Below are positions 44,826 to 54,873 of a stretch of 64,000 nucleotides of DNA, in pieces (within the stretch, counting starts at the first letter, position 1; every line of letters starts with the position of its first letter). The stretch is taken from NCBI GenBank assembly GCA_903931945.1, contig CAIZEI010000006.1:62001-126000 (forward strand), given 5' to 3'. A program made the translations under genes and the position numbers. The notes below the pieces were generated by a model. The model had not been told where the DNA came from, did not search any database, and was given only the letters and a program-made list of their open reading frames with translations. The DNA comes from an uncultured Hyphomicrobiales bacterium (lineage in GTDB: Bacteria > Pseudomonadota > Alphaproteobacteria > Rhizobiales > Beijerinckiaceae).

Positions 44826-46491
44826 ATGACTTCTACAAATGACCTGTTGAAAAGCCATGCCGGCAGCGGCGGTGGATTTCTTGACCGCGAACGCACCATT
44901 GCTCAACCGGGGTTCAATCGCTGGCTTGTTCCGCCGGCGGCGTTGGCGATCCATCTATGTATCGGCATGGCCTATGGATTCAGTGTCTTCTGGTTGCCGC
45001 TCAGCCAGTCGCTCGGGATCGGAAAATCGGTCGCATGCCCGGCTGATTCCAGCATTTTGACCGCGCTTTTCACAACATCGTGCGACTGGTCGGTCGCCGA
45101 CCTCGGCTGGATGTTCACACTGTTCTTCGTGCTTCTGGGCTCGTCGGCGGCGCTCTGGGGAGAGCTGGCTGGAGCGCGTGGGGCCACGCAAGGCGGGTTT
45201 CGTCGCGGCGTTGTGCTGGTGTGGCGGCCTCGTGATTTCCTCGATCGGCGTGCAATGGCATCAACTGTGGATGCTCTGGGTTGGTTCGGGCGTTATCGGC
45301 GGCGTCGGCCTTGGCCTCGGCTACATCTCCCCCGTCTCGACGCTGGTGAAATGGTTCCCGGATCGTCGCGGCATGGCGACAGGCATGGCGATCATGGGCT
45401 TTGGCGGAGGCGCGATGATCGGTTCGCCGCTTGCGAATCTGCTGATGAATAATTTCAAGTCCGCAACTTCCGTGGGAGTCTGGCAAACTTTTCTCGTCAT
45501 GGCGGCAGGTTATTTTGTGTTCATGATGGCGGGCGCATTCGGCTATCGCGTGCCGCCAGCAGGTTGGAAACCGGATGGCTGGACGCCGCCCGCGACCACC
45601 AACGCCATGATCACGTCAGGGCAGGTGCATTTGAAGGATGCTCATAAAACGCCGCAATTCTGGCTGATCTGGGCTGTGCTCTGCCTGAACGTGTCAGCTG
45701 GCATCGGCATCATCGGCATGGCCTCGCCGATGTTGCAGGAGATTTTCGGAGGTTCGCTCATCGGCAAGCCGGAGCTCGGCTTTGCGGCGCTCGATGCAGG
45801 ACAAAAGGCGCAGATCGCCGGCATCGCAGCGGGGTTCGCCGGATTGATCTCGCTGTTCAATATTGCGGGGCGGTTTTTCTGGGCGTCGCTGTCGGACAGG
45901 ATCGGACGCAAGGCGACCTATTTCATCTTCTTCGCGCTTGGCATTGTTTGTTACGCCTCGGCGCCGACATTCGCGCATATGGGTTCAAAGGCGCTGTTCG
46001 TCTCTGCGTTCTGCATCATTCTGTCGATGTACGGCGGCGGTTTCGCCACGGTGCCCGCCTATCTGGCGGACATGTTCGGGACGCAATTCGTGGGCGCCAT
46101 CCACGGTCGCCTGCTGACAGCTTGGTCGACAGCAGGGATCATCGGTCCGGTCGTGGTGAACTACATCCGTGAGTTCAACAAATCGGCCGGCGTTCCCGCT
46201 GATCGGCTTTACGATGTCACCACCTATGTGCTCGCCGGCATGCTTGCGCTGGGTTTTGTCTGCAACCTGCTAATCAAGCCCGTCGCGCCAAAATGGTTCA
46301 TGAGCGAGGCGGATGTCGCCGCTCTGCAAGCCAAAGCCAGCGCGACTTCGAAAGGCGGCGACAGGTTGGCCAAGGGAATTGGCGTCGATGGAATTGACGC
46401 GAAAGTGACTTTGGCCTGGCTCGGAGTCGGCATCCCGCTTGCCTGGGGCGTCTGGATCACTTTGCAAAGCGCAATCAAAATCTTCGGGTGA
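44826..46491 (+). pseudogene. OFA-family MFS transporter (oxalate/formate antiporter-like), frameshifted
   Basis: The reading frame begins at 44826 (GGGGAG upstream) and covers the first membrane spans to about 45160, ending in LLGSSAALWG. It then needs a one-base shift to continue as WLERVGPRKAGFVAALCWCGG. The total of 1666 bases is one more than a multiple of three, so a single inserted base near GGGGAGAGCTGG (45157-45168) explains the break. Restored, the protein has about 554 residues and 12 spans of the OFA family. A GTG at 45178 could start the second part, but that would lack the first spans. Beside fdsGBACD, transport of formate or oxalate is likely. The break may be a sequence error. 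Confidence 0.8.
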
Positions 46492-46518
46492 AGGTGATTC
46501 GCCGACAATAATTGCAGT

Positions 46519-46537
46519 CGCGAAGGCGCCCTTCGCG
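46519..46537. terminator. Hairpin after the OFA transporter
   Basis: CGCGAAGG (46519-46526) pairs with CCTTCGCG (46530-46537) around the loop CGC. No clear T-run follows, so termination is only a possibility. The rest of 46492-46735 holds no gene that I can see and probably carries the chvI promoter. Confidence 0.4.
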
Positions 46538-46735
46538 GTCGTTGTGTTTCCCTCAGCGCTTGAGCTGCCGCACTCCTGCCGGGCCCTTGTCACATTTTGG
46601 GCTCATCTGGCGGGCAAATGTGTTAAGCTCGAGGTCACGCCATCGTTCATGTCCCGTTCAGGCCTGCAACGTTGTAATGGCCAAGCTGACCGTTTCGTTT
46701 CCGCAAGCGGTCCAACCTGGAAACTCAAGGCTCAC

Positions 46736-47434
46736 ATGCCAACGATTGCTCTGGTCGATGATGACCGCAACATACTGACCTCGGTTTCCATCGCACTTGA
46801 AGGCGAAGGCTACCGGGTGCAAACCTATACCGACGGCGCAAGCGCGCTCGATGGTTTGAAGACAAATCCGCCGGACCTTGCCATCTTCGATATCAAGATG
46901 CCGCGCATGGATGGCATGGAATTGCTTCGCCGCCTGCGACAGAAATCTGACCTCCCGGTGATCTTTCTCACCTCGAAGGATGAGGAAATCGACGAACTTT
47001 TTGGCCTCAAGATGGGCGCGGACGATTTTATCCACAAGCCGTTTTCACAGCGATTGCTCGTTGAACGCGTGAAAGCCATCCTGCGCCGGTCAAACCCGAA
47101 AGAAGCCTCCGCGCAAAAGGAATCGGAAGCCAAAATTCTCGAACGCGGTTCCCTGCGGATGGACCCGGAACGCCACACCTGCACCTGGAATGGCCAGCAG
47201 GTAACGCTCACGGTGACGGAGTTCTTGATTCTCCAGGCGCTCGCCATGCGGCCAGGCGTTGTCAAAAGCCGCAATGCGCTGATGGACGCGGCCTATGACG
47301 ATCAGGTCTATGTCGATGACCGCACCATCGACAGCCACATCAAGCGGCTGCGCAAGAAATTCAAATCCGCAGCTGGCGATTTTGAAATGATCGAGACGCT
47401 TTACGGTGTTGGCTACCGGTTCCGTGAGGCGTAA
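46736..47434 (+). CDS. chvI: Two-component response regulator ChvI
   Basis: The 232-residue protein has an OmpR-type layout: a receiver domain with [11 protein letters not shown] and the phospho-acceptor Asp52 in [13 protein letters not shown], the switch lysine in DDFIHKPFS, and a C-terminal winged helix with [17 protein letters not shown]. It matches ChvI, which controls envelope, acid-stress and host-interaction genes in Hyphomicrobiales. Upstream in-frame sequence to 46439 is not part of the protein. Confidence 0.95.
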   Translation: MPTIALVDDDRNILTSVSIALEGEGYRVQTYTDGASALDGLKTNPPDLAIFDIKMPRMDGMELLRRLRQKSDLPVIFLTSKDEEIDELFGLKMGADDFIHKPFSQRLLVERVKAILRRSNPKEASAQKESEAKILERGSLRMDPERHTCTWNGQQVTLTVTEFLILQALAMRPGVVKSRNALMDAAYDDQVYVDDRTIDSHIKRLRKKFKSAAGDFEMIETLYGVGYRFREA

Positions 47435-47470
47435 GCTGCCGACCCCGATCGATATCAGGCAGGTCCCCGT

Positions 47471-49267
47471 ATGAGCGTGGACGCACAGGGTGAAAGCGGT
47501 CTTGAACTGGCGCCGGCTTCTGGCGCAGGCCTGATATGCCGTGCGCGCAACATAGTGCCGGCCCTTGTTTCTCGATTTTCGTCCTCTCTCACGCGCCGCA
47601 TCGTAGTCCTGAACGTTGGCGGTCTCGTCGTCTTGTCGGCTGCCTTTTTGTACCTCAATCAATTCCGTGAAGGCCTGATCGACGCCCGCGTCCAAAGTTT
47701 GCAAGCGCAAAGCGAGATTATCGCAGCCGCAATTGCAGCCTCTGCGGGGGTGGAGACAGACTCGATTACTGTCGATCCAGAAAAACTGTTGCAGCTCGCG
47801 CCGGGGCAATCTTACGATCCCTCGTCGGATCCGGACAACGAAACCGAGTTTTCCATTAATCCCGAACGCATCGGTCCGGTTCTGCGCCGGCTTGTGTCCC
47901 CGACGCATACGCGCGCGCGCGTTTATGACCGCGACGGCTATCTGCTGGTGGATTCGCAATCCATTGCAGAACGCGCCAACATCACGAGCTCCGATTTACC
48001 CGCGCCCGGCCACAGCGATTCAACAGCGCCGCTTGTGGAGCGGACCTGGAATATGTTGCGGGGTCGTTTTGGCGCGGCGGCTCCTGCGCCTCCGCGCGAT
48101 CCTGTGGACGCCGGCAACGGAAAGGCCTATCCCGAAGTGCGCGATGCGCTGGATGGCGCGGCCTCTTCGATCGTACGCGTCAACGCCAAGGGCGAAACCA
48201 TTGTTTCAGTGGCGGTTCCGGTGCAACGCTTTCATCTGGTGCGCGGCGCGTTGCTGCTTTCGACCCAGGGCGGAGATATCGACAAGATCATCACATTCGA
48301 GCGCTGGGCCATCATCCGGATTTTTCTGGTTTCTGCGGGCGTGATGTTCCTGTTGTCGCTGTTTTTGGCGGGCACAATCGCCGAACCCATGCGAAAACTC
48401 GCTGAGGCGGCGGAGCGGGTGCGTCGGGGCGTCAAATCGCGACAGGAAATTCCTGACTTTACCGGCCGCAGCGACGAGATCGGCAATCTCTCCGGCGCGC
48501 TTCGAGATATGACCGGCGCGCTTTACAACCGCATCGAGGCGATCGAAAGTTTTGCCGCCGATGTCGCGCATGAGCTCAAAAACCCGTTGACCTCGCTGCG
48601 CAGCGCAGTCGAGACTCTGCCGCTCGCCAAAAGCGATGCATCCAAGAGCCGATTGCTTGAGATCATCCAGCATGACGTGCGCCGCCTCGACAGGCTCATC
48701 AGCGATATTTCTGACGCCTCGCGGCTGGATGCGGAGCTGGCCCGAGGCGACATGCAAAAGGTCGATCTCTCGCAATTGCTGACAGCTGTCGTGTCGATGG
48801 CCAACCAGGTTGAGCGCGACGATGGCGTGCGCTTCATTCTCGATATCGCTCCGACTGACGACATGCGCAAAGCCTATGTTGCGATGGGGCATGATTCGCG
48901 TCTGGCGCAGGTCGTCAACAATCTGCTCGACAACGCACGCTCGTTTTCTCCGAGAAGCGGCAATGTCCGCGTCGCACTGCGTCGCGGACGCCATCCCCAG
49001 CGGGCCGGGCAGGCAGGCGAGGGCTTTGAAATCATTGTCGACGATGACGGTCCGGGAATTCCCGCCCATGCCTTCGAACGAATATTCGAGCGTTTTTACA
49101 CCGATCGGCCAGATCAGGGCTTTGGCCAGAATTCGGGTCTGGGCCTGTCCATTTCGCGGCAGATCGTGGAGGCGCATGGCGGCGTTATCCGCGCATTGAA
49201 CCGGGGCGATCAGGCCGATGGCGCCGGCGGCGCGCGCTTCATTGTCTGGTTGCCGGACGCCCGATGA
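47471..49267 (+). CDS. chvG: Sensor histidine kinase ChvG
   Basis: The 598-residue protein has a cytoplasmic N-terminus, two membrane spans (near residues 40-58 and about residues 280-300) enclosing a periplasmic sensor domain, a HAMP segment, the phospho-accepting His367 in DVAHELKNPLTSLRS and an HATPase domain with LAQVVNNLLDNARSFS and GLGLSISRQIVEAHGG. It phosphorylates ChvI; in other members the periplasmic repressor ExoR adjusts it. It overlaps hprK in ATGA. Confidence 0.96.
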   Translation: MSVDAQGESGLELAPASGAGLICRARNIVPALVSRFSSSLTRRIVVLNVGGLVVLSAAFLYLNQFREGLIDARVQSLQAQSEIIAAAIAASAGVETDSITVDPEKLLQLAPGQSYDPSSDPDNETEFSINPERIGPVLRRLVSPTHTRARVYDRDGYLLVDSQSIAERANITSSDLPAPGHSDSTAPLVERTWNMLRGRFGAAAPAPPRDPVDAGNGKAYPEVRDALDGAASSIVRVNAKGETIVSVAVPVQRFHLVRGALLLSTQGGDIDKIITFERWAIIRIFLVSAGVMFLLSLFLAGTIAEPMRKLAEAAERVRRGVKSRQEIPDFTGRSDEIGNLSGALRDMTGALYNRIEAIESFAADVAHELKNPLTSLRSAVETLPLAKSDASKSRLLEIIQHDVRRLDRLISDISDASRLDAELARGDMQKVDLSQLLTAVVSMANQVERDDGVRFILDIAPTDDMRKAYVAMGHDSRLAQVVNNLLDNARSFSPRSGNVRVALRRGRHPQRAGQAGEGFEIIVDDDGPGIPAHAFERIFERFYTDRPDQGFGQNSGLGLSISRQIVEAHGGVIRALNRGDQADGAGGARFIVWLPDAR

Positions 49268-49812
49268 CCAGTTTGGCGCAGCAGCAGATGTCCGTCCATG
49301 GTAGCATCGTCGTCGTGGGGGAAGCCGGCATTCTGGCGCGCGGCCCTTCGGGCGCAGGCAAGAGCCGCTTTGCGCAGGCGCTGATCGCCGAGGGGATAAT
49401 GCGGGGCCTGTTCGCCAGGCTGGTGGCTGACGATCGGGTCTCCCTGACCCGGCAGGCGGGACGACTTGTGGCCCATCCGCCCGCCGGCATCGTGGGCTTG
49501 ATCGAAGAAAGGGGTTCCGGCCTTTTGGAAACTCTCTATGAAAGGGCGGTCATAGTGCGCATTCTGGTGGATCTCGGGGCCTCCGGCGTCCCGCGTATGC
49601 CCACGGAGGAAGATTTGAGCGACGGCATAGCCGGGGTGGTTCTGCCCCGGCTAAGGCTCGACCGCAGCGTGCCGCCCGTCGAAGGCGCCCGCCGGGTCGT
49701 CGACAAGCTCGCCGGATTTCAACACGCGGCAGGTTTCACTTGCCAAACGCCGCGCATTGCACAATATGGCGCACTTTTCGGGGCGGGACGGTCATCGTCC
49801 GCAACTCGCTGA
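49264..49812 (+). CDS. hprK: HPr kinase/phosphorylase, short alphaproteobacterial form
   Basis: The 182-residue protein consists only of the kinase domain, as in alphaproteobacteria. The P-loop is GPSGAGKSRFA, ADDRVSL follows, and EERGSGLLE is the HprK signature. It phosphorylates a serine of HPr (or NPr). The gene sits in the usual order chvI-chvG-hprK-EIIA-HPr and overlaps chvG by four bases. Confidence 0.93.
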   Translation: MTSLAQQQMSVHGSIVVVGEAGILARGPSGAGKSRFAQALIAEGIMRGLFARLVADDRVSLTRQAGRLVAHPPAGIVGLIEERGSGLLETLYERAVIVRILVDLGASGVPRMPTEEDLSDGIAGVVLPRLRLDRSVPPVEGARRVVDKLAGFQHAAGFTCQTPRIAQYGALFGAGRSSSATR

Positions 49813-49830
49813 TGTGGACGGTCTATTCCC

Positions 49831-50232
49831 ATGATCGGAATGGTGCTTGTGACGCACGGGCGCTTGGCGATAGAATTTCGCGCAGCGCTCGAACATGTCG
49901 TTGGTCGTCAAAACCAGCTTGAGACCGTCACCATCGGTCCCGAAGACGATATGGAACAGCGGCGAAAGGACATTCTCGCCGCAATCCAGTCGGTCGATAC
50001 GGGCGCCGGCGTCATCCTTCTGACCGACATGTTTGGCGGCACGCCTTCCAACCTCGCGATCTCAGTCATGGATGGGGCCAAGGTTGATGTCGTGGCGGGC
50101 ATCAATCTGCCCATGTTGATCAAACTTGCCTCGGTGCGAGAAACCTCACCGCTGGAACAGGCTGTGGTTCAGGCCCAGGAAGCGGGGCGCAAATATATAT
50201 CTGTGGCCAGCCGGATTTTGACAGTCAAATGA
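49831..50232 (+). CDS. PTS EIIA component, mannose family
   Basis: The 133-residue protein is an EIIA-Man-type domain. The phosphorylated residue is His9 in MIGMVLVTHGRLA, and LLTDMFGGTPSNLAISVM is typical. With no sugar permease nearby it belongs to the regulatory, transport-free PTS that Hyphomicrobiales use to sense carbon and nitrogen state. It overlaps the HPr gene by four bases. Confidence 0.94.
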   Translation: MIGMVLVTHGRLAIEFRAALEHVVGRQNQLETVTIGPEDDMEQRRKDILAAIQSVDTGAGVILLTDMFGGTPSNLAISVMDGAKVDVVAGINLPMLIKLASVRETSPLEQAVVQAQEAGRKYISVASRILTVK

Positions 50233-50552
50233 GCGAATGCGAAGATTTTGAGGATTGCCCGCCGCCGCCTTCGATCGAGGGGGCCATTTCGCGCGATCTC
50301 AAGATTGTCAACCGTAAAGGGCTTCATGCGCGCGCAACCGCCAAATTCGTGCAATGCGCCGAGCAGTTCGATGCCGAGATTTTTGTCACTCGCTGTGGCG
50401 AAACGGTTGGCGGAGTTTCCATTATGGGCATCCTCACGCTCGGCGCGGGATTGGGATCAACAATCAACGTTGCTGCGCGCGGCAAACAGTCGCAGGCGGC
50501 GCTGGACGCTATTGCGGCGCTGGTGGCGAACCGCTTTGGCGAAGAAGAATAG
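50229..50552 (+). CDS. HPr-family phosphocarrier protein
   Basis: The 107-residue protein has the HPr motif IVNRKGLHARATAKFVQC with His33 and the regulatory serine region VGGVSIMGILTLGAGLG. The N-terminus is about 18 residues longer than in enteric HPr and rich in acidic residues and proline. It carries phosphate between EI and the EIIA above and is the target of HprK. Confidence 0.94.
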   Translation: MSECEDFEDCPPPPSIEGAISRDLKIVNRKGLHARATAKFVQCAEQFDAEIFVTRCGETVGGVSIMGILTLGAGLGSTINVAARGKQSQAALDAIAALVANRFGEEE

Positions 50553-50581
50553 CGACCGCATTGTCGTTCCGGGAGATTTGC

Positions 50582-51106
50582 ATGAACGTCCCAGCGCTTG
50601 CGGTTTCGACTTCTGTTTTGTTTTCCGGCGTGGCGCATGTTTTTGCTGCTGAGGTCGTAGCTCTCGGCGCCAGCAATACCGAGGGCAAGGGGCGTGGAAG
50701 CACGCACGATGGCGTTCCTCGTTCGCACGCCTACCCCGCGCAGCTTGAACGGTTGCTGACCGCCGCAGGTTGTCGCGTCCACGTGCTGAATGCCGGCAAG
50801 GCGGGCGATACGACGGGCGGAATGCTCGCCCGACTTCCCGGCGCGATGGACAAAGACACCAGGGTTGTGATTTTACAGACGGGCGGCAATGATGCGCGGC
50901 AAGGAGAGGCTGGAAACGCGTTCGTCAATATCGCAGCGATCCAGAGCTATGTCGCGGCGCACGGGGCTCGAGTGGTGACGATGGGGCGCCTCAACGCTAT
51001 TGCCGGCGCGTGGCGCCTGCCCGATAGACAACACTATAGCGTTGAAGGTCATGTCGCTTTTGCAAATTCGGTTCTGGGAGAAGTGCGCGGCGCGCTGGGT
51101 TGCTGA
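50582..51106 (+). CDS. Secreted SGNH/GDSL-type hydrolase
   Basis: The 174-residue protein has a signal peptide (VSTSVLFSGVAHVFA) and the four SGNH blocks in modified form. ALGASNTEGKG holds the nucleophile Ser (GASN in place of GDSL), GKAGDTTGGM provides the second block, TGGNDARQGE the Asn, and LPDRQHYSVEGH the Asp and His. It is a periplasmic esterase or lipase-like enzyme of TesA type. GGGAGA precedes the start by five bases. It follows the HPr gene by 29 bases. Confidence 0.85.
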   Translation: MNVPALAVSTSVLFSGVAHVFAAEVVALGASNTEGKGRGSTHDGVPRSHAYPAQLERLLTAAGCRVHVLNAGKAGDTTGGMLARLPGAMDKDTRVVILQTGGNDARQGEAGNAFVNIAAIQSYVAAHGARVVTMGRLNAIAGAWRLPDRQHYSVEGHVAFANSVLGEVRGALGC

Positions 51107-51178
51107 GGCATTTGCGTAAAGCGCGGCCGACTGGCTCGAAGAGAAACCAGCCTTATATTTACATCCAAGGAGTTGCGC

Positions 51179-51949
51179 ATGACCGTCCATGTCTATCAAT
51201 TCGCCTGTCTTCAGGACAATTTCGGCGTTCTGGTGCATGATTCCGGCACCGGCGCCACTGCCGCGATTGACGTTCCGGAAGCCGCGCCGGTCTTGAAAGC
51301 GCTTGCCGAAAAAGGCTGGGCGCTCACCGACATCCTCGTGACCCACCGTCATGCTGACCACGTGCAGGGGATTCCTGAAGTCAAACAGCATTTCCCCAAA
51401 GCGCGTGTGGTTGCGCCCAAAGGCGAGGCGGATCGTATTCCACTGGTGGATATCACGGTCGGCGAAGGCGATCTTGTGCGTATCGGCGGCCTGACGGCCA
51501 GGGTCATCGAAACGCCCGGCCATACAATCGGCCACATTGTCTACTGGTTCGAGGACGACAATCTGCTCTTCGCGGGAGATACGCTGTTTTCGCTTGGCTG
51601 CGGCCGCGTCATGGAAGCGCCCATGGCGGTCATGTGGAATTCGCTTGAAAAGCTGGCGGATCTGCCGGAGGAGACGCAAGTCTATTGCGGGCATGAATAT
51701 ACGCTCGCCAATGGAAAGTTTGCGCTGACTGTCGATCCCGGCAACGACATGCTCAAGGAACATCTCGCATTTGCTGCGGCCCAGCGCGCTGCGGGCAAGT
51801 TTACATTGCCTTCAACCATCGGGCTGGAACTTGCTATCAACCCGTTTTTGCGGGCGGAAAACGAGGATGTTCAGGCCGCCCTCGGCATGAGCGGACGCGA
51901 TCCTGCCGATGTTTTTGCAGAAATTCGTGAACGCAAAAACAAATTCTGA
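51179..51949 (+). CDS. gloB: Hydroxyacylglutathione hydrolase (glyoxalase II)
   Basis: The 256-residue metallo-beta-lactamase-fold protein has THRHADHVQG (dinuclear metal motif), ETPGHTIGH, LFAGDTLFSLGCGR and CGHEYTLANGKF, all standard for GloB. It hydrolyses S-lactoylglutathione to lactate and glutathione. AAGGAG lies seven bases before the ATG at 51179. Its 3' end almost meets the convergent phaR. Confidence 0.95.
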   Translation: MTVHVYQFACLQDNFGVLVHDSGTGATAAIDVPEAAPVLKALAEKGWALTDILVTHRHADHVQGIPEVKQHFPKARVVAPKGEADRIPLVDITVGEGDLVRIGGLTARVIETPGHTIGHIVYWFEDDNLLFAGDTLFSLGCGRVMEAPMAVMWNSLEKLADLPEETQVYCGHEYTLANGKFALTVDPGNDMLKEHLAFAAAQRAAGKFTLPSTIGLELAINPFLRAENEDVQAALGMSGRDPADVFAEIRERKNKF

Positions 51950-51952
51950 GAC

Positions 51953-52549
51953 TCAGGCTTTCTTGCCGAGGGTTTCAATATTGCGCTGCAATTCCACAAC
52001 CTGTCGCCTCAATTCTTCAAGATCGGGGCCTTGTTTGCTCTCCGCTTCCGCTGCGGTTTTTGCTGTCGCTGCGGGTGGAGGAACAAAGGGATTGAACATT
52101 CCCAGAGCCTGACTGAACAATGCAAAATTCTTGCGCGATTGTTCCTCCATCGCAGCAAACATCTGTCCGCCAGGCAGGCCGCTGACGCCAAAGGCGGCGC
52201 TCATTTGCTCACGCATCTTTTGCTGTTCCGAGACGAATTTATCGAAACTGAATTCAAGATAGCTCGGCACAAGCGTCTGGATGCTGTCGCCATAAAAACG
52301 GATCAATTGCCGCAGGAATGCGATGGGCAGCATCGACTGTCCTTCCTTTCCTTCCTGCTCGAAGATGATTTGCGCAAGAACGGGCCGGGTAATATCTTCG
52401 CCCGTTTTAGCGTCATGCACGACAAAATCATTGCCGGCCTTGACCATCACAGCAAGGTCTTCCAGTGTCACATAGACACTGGCGCCCGTGTTATAAAGAC
52501 GGCGGTTCGCGTATTTCTTGATGACAGTTGGCTCTTTGTCGTTCGCCAT
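51953..52549 (-). CDS. phaR: Polyhydroxyalkanoate synthesis repressor PhaR
   Basis: The 198-residue protein begins with the PHB/PHA accumulation regulator domain (IKKYANRRLYNTGASVYVTLEDLAVMVKAG), followed by the DNA-binding/granule-interaction part and a C-terminal coiled coil. PhaR represses pha genes and granule-protein genes until polymer forms. The start is placed at 52549; upstream in-frame sequence is not conserved. It is divergent from phaA, with 289 bases between starts. Confidence 0.94.
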   Translation of the reverse strand: MANDKEPTVIKKYANRRLYNTGASVYVTLEDLAVMVKAGNDFVVHDAKTGEDITRPVLAQIIFEQEGKEGQSMLPIAFLRQLIRFYGDSIQTLVPSYLEFSFDKFVSEQQKMREQMSAAFGVSGLPGGQMFAAMEEQSRKNFALFSQALGMFNPFVPPPAATAKTAAEAESKQGPDLEELRRQVVELQRNIETLGKKA

Positions 52550-52581
52550 ACCCGATGCCTCGTTTGGGGAGCGCCTATCGG

Positions 52582-52667
52582 GCAGGCGCCCATTTCCTCG
52601 GCGCCCGGCGGGGCGCCTGCAGCAACATGACAGGATAATGGCGTGTTGCAAAGCGGTAGGAAGCAAC
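52582..52667. promoter_or_regulatory. Divergent phaR-phaA control region with repeated GCAAC/GTTGC motifs
   Basis: A perfect nine-base inverted repeat GCAGGCGCC (52582-52590) and GGCGCCTGC (52612-52620) lies ahead of phaR. GCAAC at 52622, GTTGC at 52645 and GCAAC at 52663 form repeated half-sites. TTGC-rich sites bind PhaR in other alphaproteobacteria, so autoregulation is plausible. Assignment is by context. Confidence 0.45.
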
Positions 52668-52838
52668 CTTGCTCCTGTTGTCGCATCCAATTGATCCTTA
52701 TTGCGCGGCATATTGACCTTGACCCCGTCGCCGGGGAGGCGTAGCCGGATGAATTGTGGCGGGCCTCCGCTGCGGCGCAGTGCAACGCCCCGGCGCCTCG
52801 CAGAATTGGATTTTCAACCGGCAAAAGGGAGTTCAGGA

Positions 52839-54014
52839 ATGTCGACAGACATTGTCATCGCAAGCGCGGCGCGCACAGCGGTCGGGTCATTCACCGGGGC
52901 GTTCGGCAGCACGCCGGCCCACGATCTTGGCGCTGTTGCAATCAAGGCCGTCCTCGAACGCGCCAGGGTCGAAGCGGCGGAGGTCGATGAGGTCATCATG
53001 GGCCAGATTCTTTCAGCGGGACAGGGGCAGAACCCGGCCCGACAAGCGGCCATGAAAGCCGGCATTCCCCAGGAAAAAACCGCCTGGGGGCTCAATCAGC
53101 TCTGCGGTTCGGGCCTTCGCGCGGTCGCAATCGGCCTGCAGCAGATCGCCAATGGCGATGCGAAAATCATTGTCGCAGGCGGACAGGAATCGATGTCGAT
53201 GTCGCCGCACGCGGCATATCTGCGCGCCGGTCAAAAAATGGGCGAGCTGAAAATGCTCGACACCATGATCAAGGACGGGCTGACAGACGCCTTTGCTGGC
53301 TATCACATGGGAAATACCGCCGAGAATATTGCTGCCCGCTGGCAGTTGACCCGCGAAGAGCAGGATATGTTTGCTGTGCTATCGCAGAACAAGGCGGAAG
53401 CCGCCCAGAAAGCTGGCAAGTTCAAGGACGAGATCGTTCCCGTAACTGTCTCCGGCCGCAAGGGCGATATGATTGTCGATCAGGATGAATATATTAAAGC
53501 AGGCACAACGATCGACTCCCTCGCCAAGCTGCGTCCGGCTTTTTCGAAGGACGGCACAGTAACAGCCGGCAACGCCTCTGGCATCAACGATGGCGCCGCA
53601 GTCGCTGTTCTGATGACATCCGCCGAGGCCAAGAAACGCGGATTGCAGCCTTTGGCGCGCATCGTGTCCTGGGCGACAGCGGGCGTCGATCCGGCGATCA
53701 TGGGTTCGGGCCCTATCCCTGCCTCGCGCAAGGCGCTGGAAAAAGCCGGATGGAAAGTGAAGGACCTCGATCTGGTGGAAGCCAATGAAGCCTTTGCCGC
53801 GCAGGCTCTCGCCGTCAACAAGGATATGGGCTGGGACCCTGCGATCGTCAATGTGAATGGCGGCGCCATCGCCATCGGTCATCCCATTGGCGCTTCGGGC
53901 GCGCGCATCCTCAATACGCTGCTGTTTGAAATGCAGCGCCGCAACGCGAAGAAAGGCCTCGCGACGCTGTGCATCGGCGGTGGCATGGGCATCGCCATGT
54001 GCGTGGAGCGCTAA
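52839..54014 (+). CDS. phaA: Acetyl-CoA acetyltransferase (beta-ketothiolase)
   Basis: The 391-residue protein joins two acetyl-CoA into acetoacetyl-CoA. The acylated Cys lies in [16 protein letters not shown]; later motifs are [20 protein letters not shown] (His) and [14 protein letters not shown] (second Cys). Length is normal for PhaA. AAGGGAG precedes the start. It is divergent from phaR and upstream of phaB. Confidence 0.96.
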   Translation: MSTDIVIASAARTAVGSFTGAFGSTPAHDLGAVAIKAVLERARVEAAEVDEVIMGQILSAGQGQNPARQAAMKAGIPQEKTAWGLNQLCGSGLRAVAIGLQQIANGDAKIIVAGGQESMSMSPHAAYLRAGQKMGELKMLDTMIKDGLTDAFAGYHMGNTAENIAARWQLTREEQDMFAVLSQNKAEAAQKAGKFKDEIVPVTVSGRKGDMIVDQDEYIKAGTTIDSLAKLRPAFSKDGTVTAGNASGINDGAAVAVLMTSAEAKKRGLQPLARIVSWATAGVDPAIMGSGPIPASRKALEKAGWKVKDLDLVEANEAFAAQALAVNKDMGWDPAIVNVNGGAIAIGHPIGASGARILNTLLFEMQRRNAKKGLATLCIGGGMGIAMCVER

Positions 54015-54126
54015 CAGCCATTCACCGAAAGTTCATGCCTGAAAATCACGAAATGTTGATCTTCTGCAATGACGCGACGGCCCGATCTGCTAGATTGGGC
54101 CGTTGCAATAACTTGGGAGAGAAAGC

Positions 54127-54853
54127 ATGAGCAGAGTCGCTTTCATTACCGGGGGGGACGCGGGGAATTGGCGCTGCGATATCCATCGCCCTTCAGAAAG
54201 CGGGCTATAAGGTCGCGGCCAATTATGCTGGCAATGACGAGGCTGCGGCAAAATTCCATGCGGAAACAGGAATTCCTGTGTTTAAATGGGATGTCTCGGA
54301 TTTCGACGCCTGCGCGGTCGGAGTCGCAAAAGTCGAGGCGGAACTCGGGCCGATTGATATTCTGGTCAACAATGCCGGCATTACCCGCGACGGCATGTTC
54401 CACCGGATGACAAAAGACCAATGGTATGCTGTCATCAACACCAATCTGAATTCGCTGTTCAACATGACCCGCCCGGTGTGGGAAAGCATGCGGAATCGCA
54501 AATTTGGACGGGTGATCTGCATTTCGTCCATCAATGGCCAGAAAGGCCAGATGGGTCAGGCGAACTATTCGGCTGCCAAAGCGGGCGACATCGGCTTCGT
54601 GAAGGCGTTGGCGCAAGAGGCCGCCAAACTCGGCATCACTGTCAATGCAATTACACCGGGCTATATTGGCACGGAAATGGTCCGCGCGATTGATCCGGCG
54701 ATCATCGAAAAAGCGATTCTGCCGCATATTCCCGTTGGACGTCTGGGCGAACCGGAAGAAATCGCTCGCGCCGTGGTGTTCCTTGCCGCCGATGACGCTG
54801 GTTTCATCACCGGCTCCACATTGTCGGCAAATGGCGGGCAATATATGGCCTGA
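54127..54853 (+). pseudogene. phaB: Acetoacetyl-CoA reductase PhaB, frameshifted in a G7 run
   Basis: The gene begins MSRVAFITGG and should continue TRGIGAAISIALQKAGYKV, the SDR nucleotide-binding glycines. The G-run at 54151-54157 has seven G where six keep the frame, so the visible frame breaks after ten residues. After removing one G the product has 241 residues, the normal PhaB length, with NNAGITRDGMFHRM, the catalytic YSAAKAGDIGF and the C-terminal ITGSTLSANGGQYM. The enzyme reduces acetoacetyl-CoA with NADPH. A homopolymer sequencing error or a recent mutation would each explain the break. Confidence 0.9.
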
Positions 54854-54873
54854 TCCAGACGCCGGAGAGAACC

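Noticed and set aside
45178-46491. Independent MFS gene starting at GTG 45178
   Set aside because: It would lack the first membrane spans, which are encoded directly upstream in another frame, so a frameshift is the better explanation.
46439-46735. Extended N-terminus of chvI
   Set aside because: The extra residues overlap the end of the transporter gene and are not part of the receiver domain.
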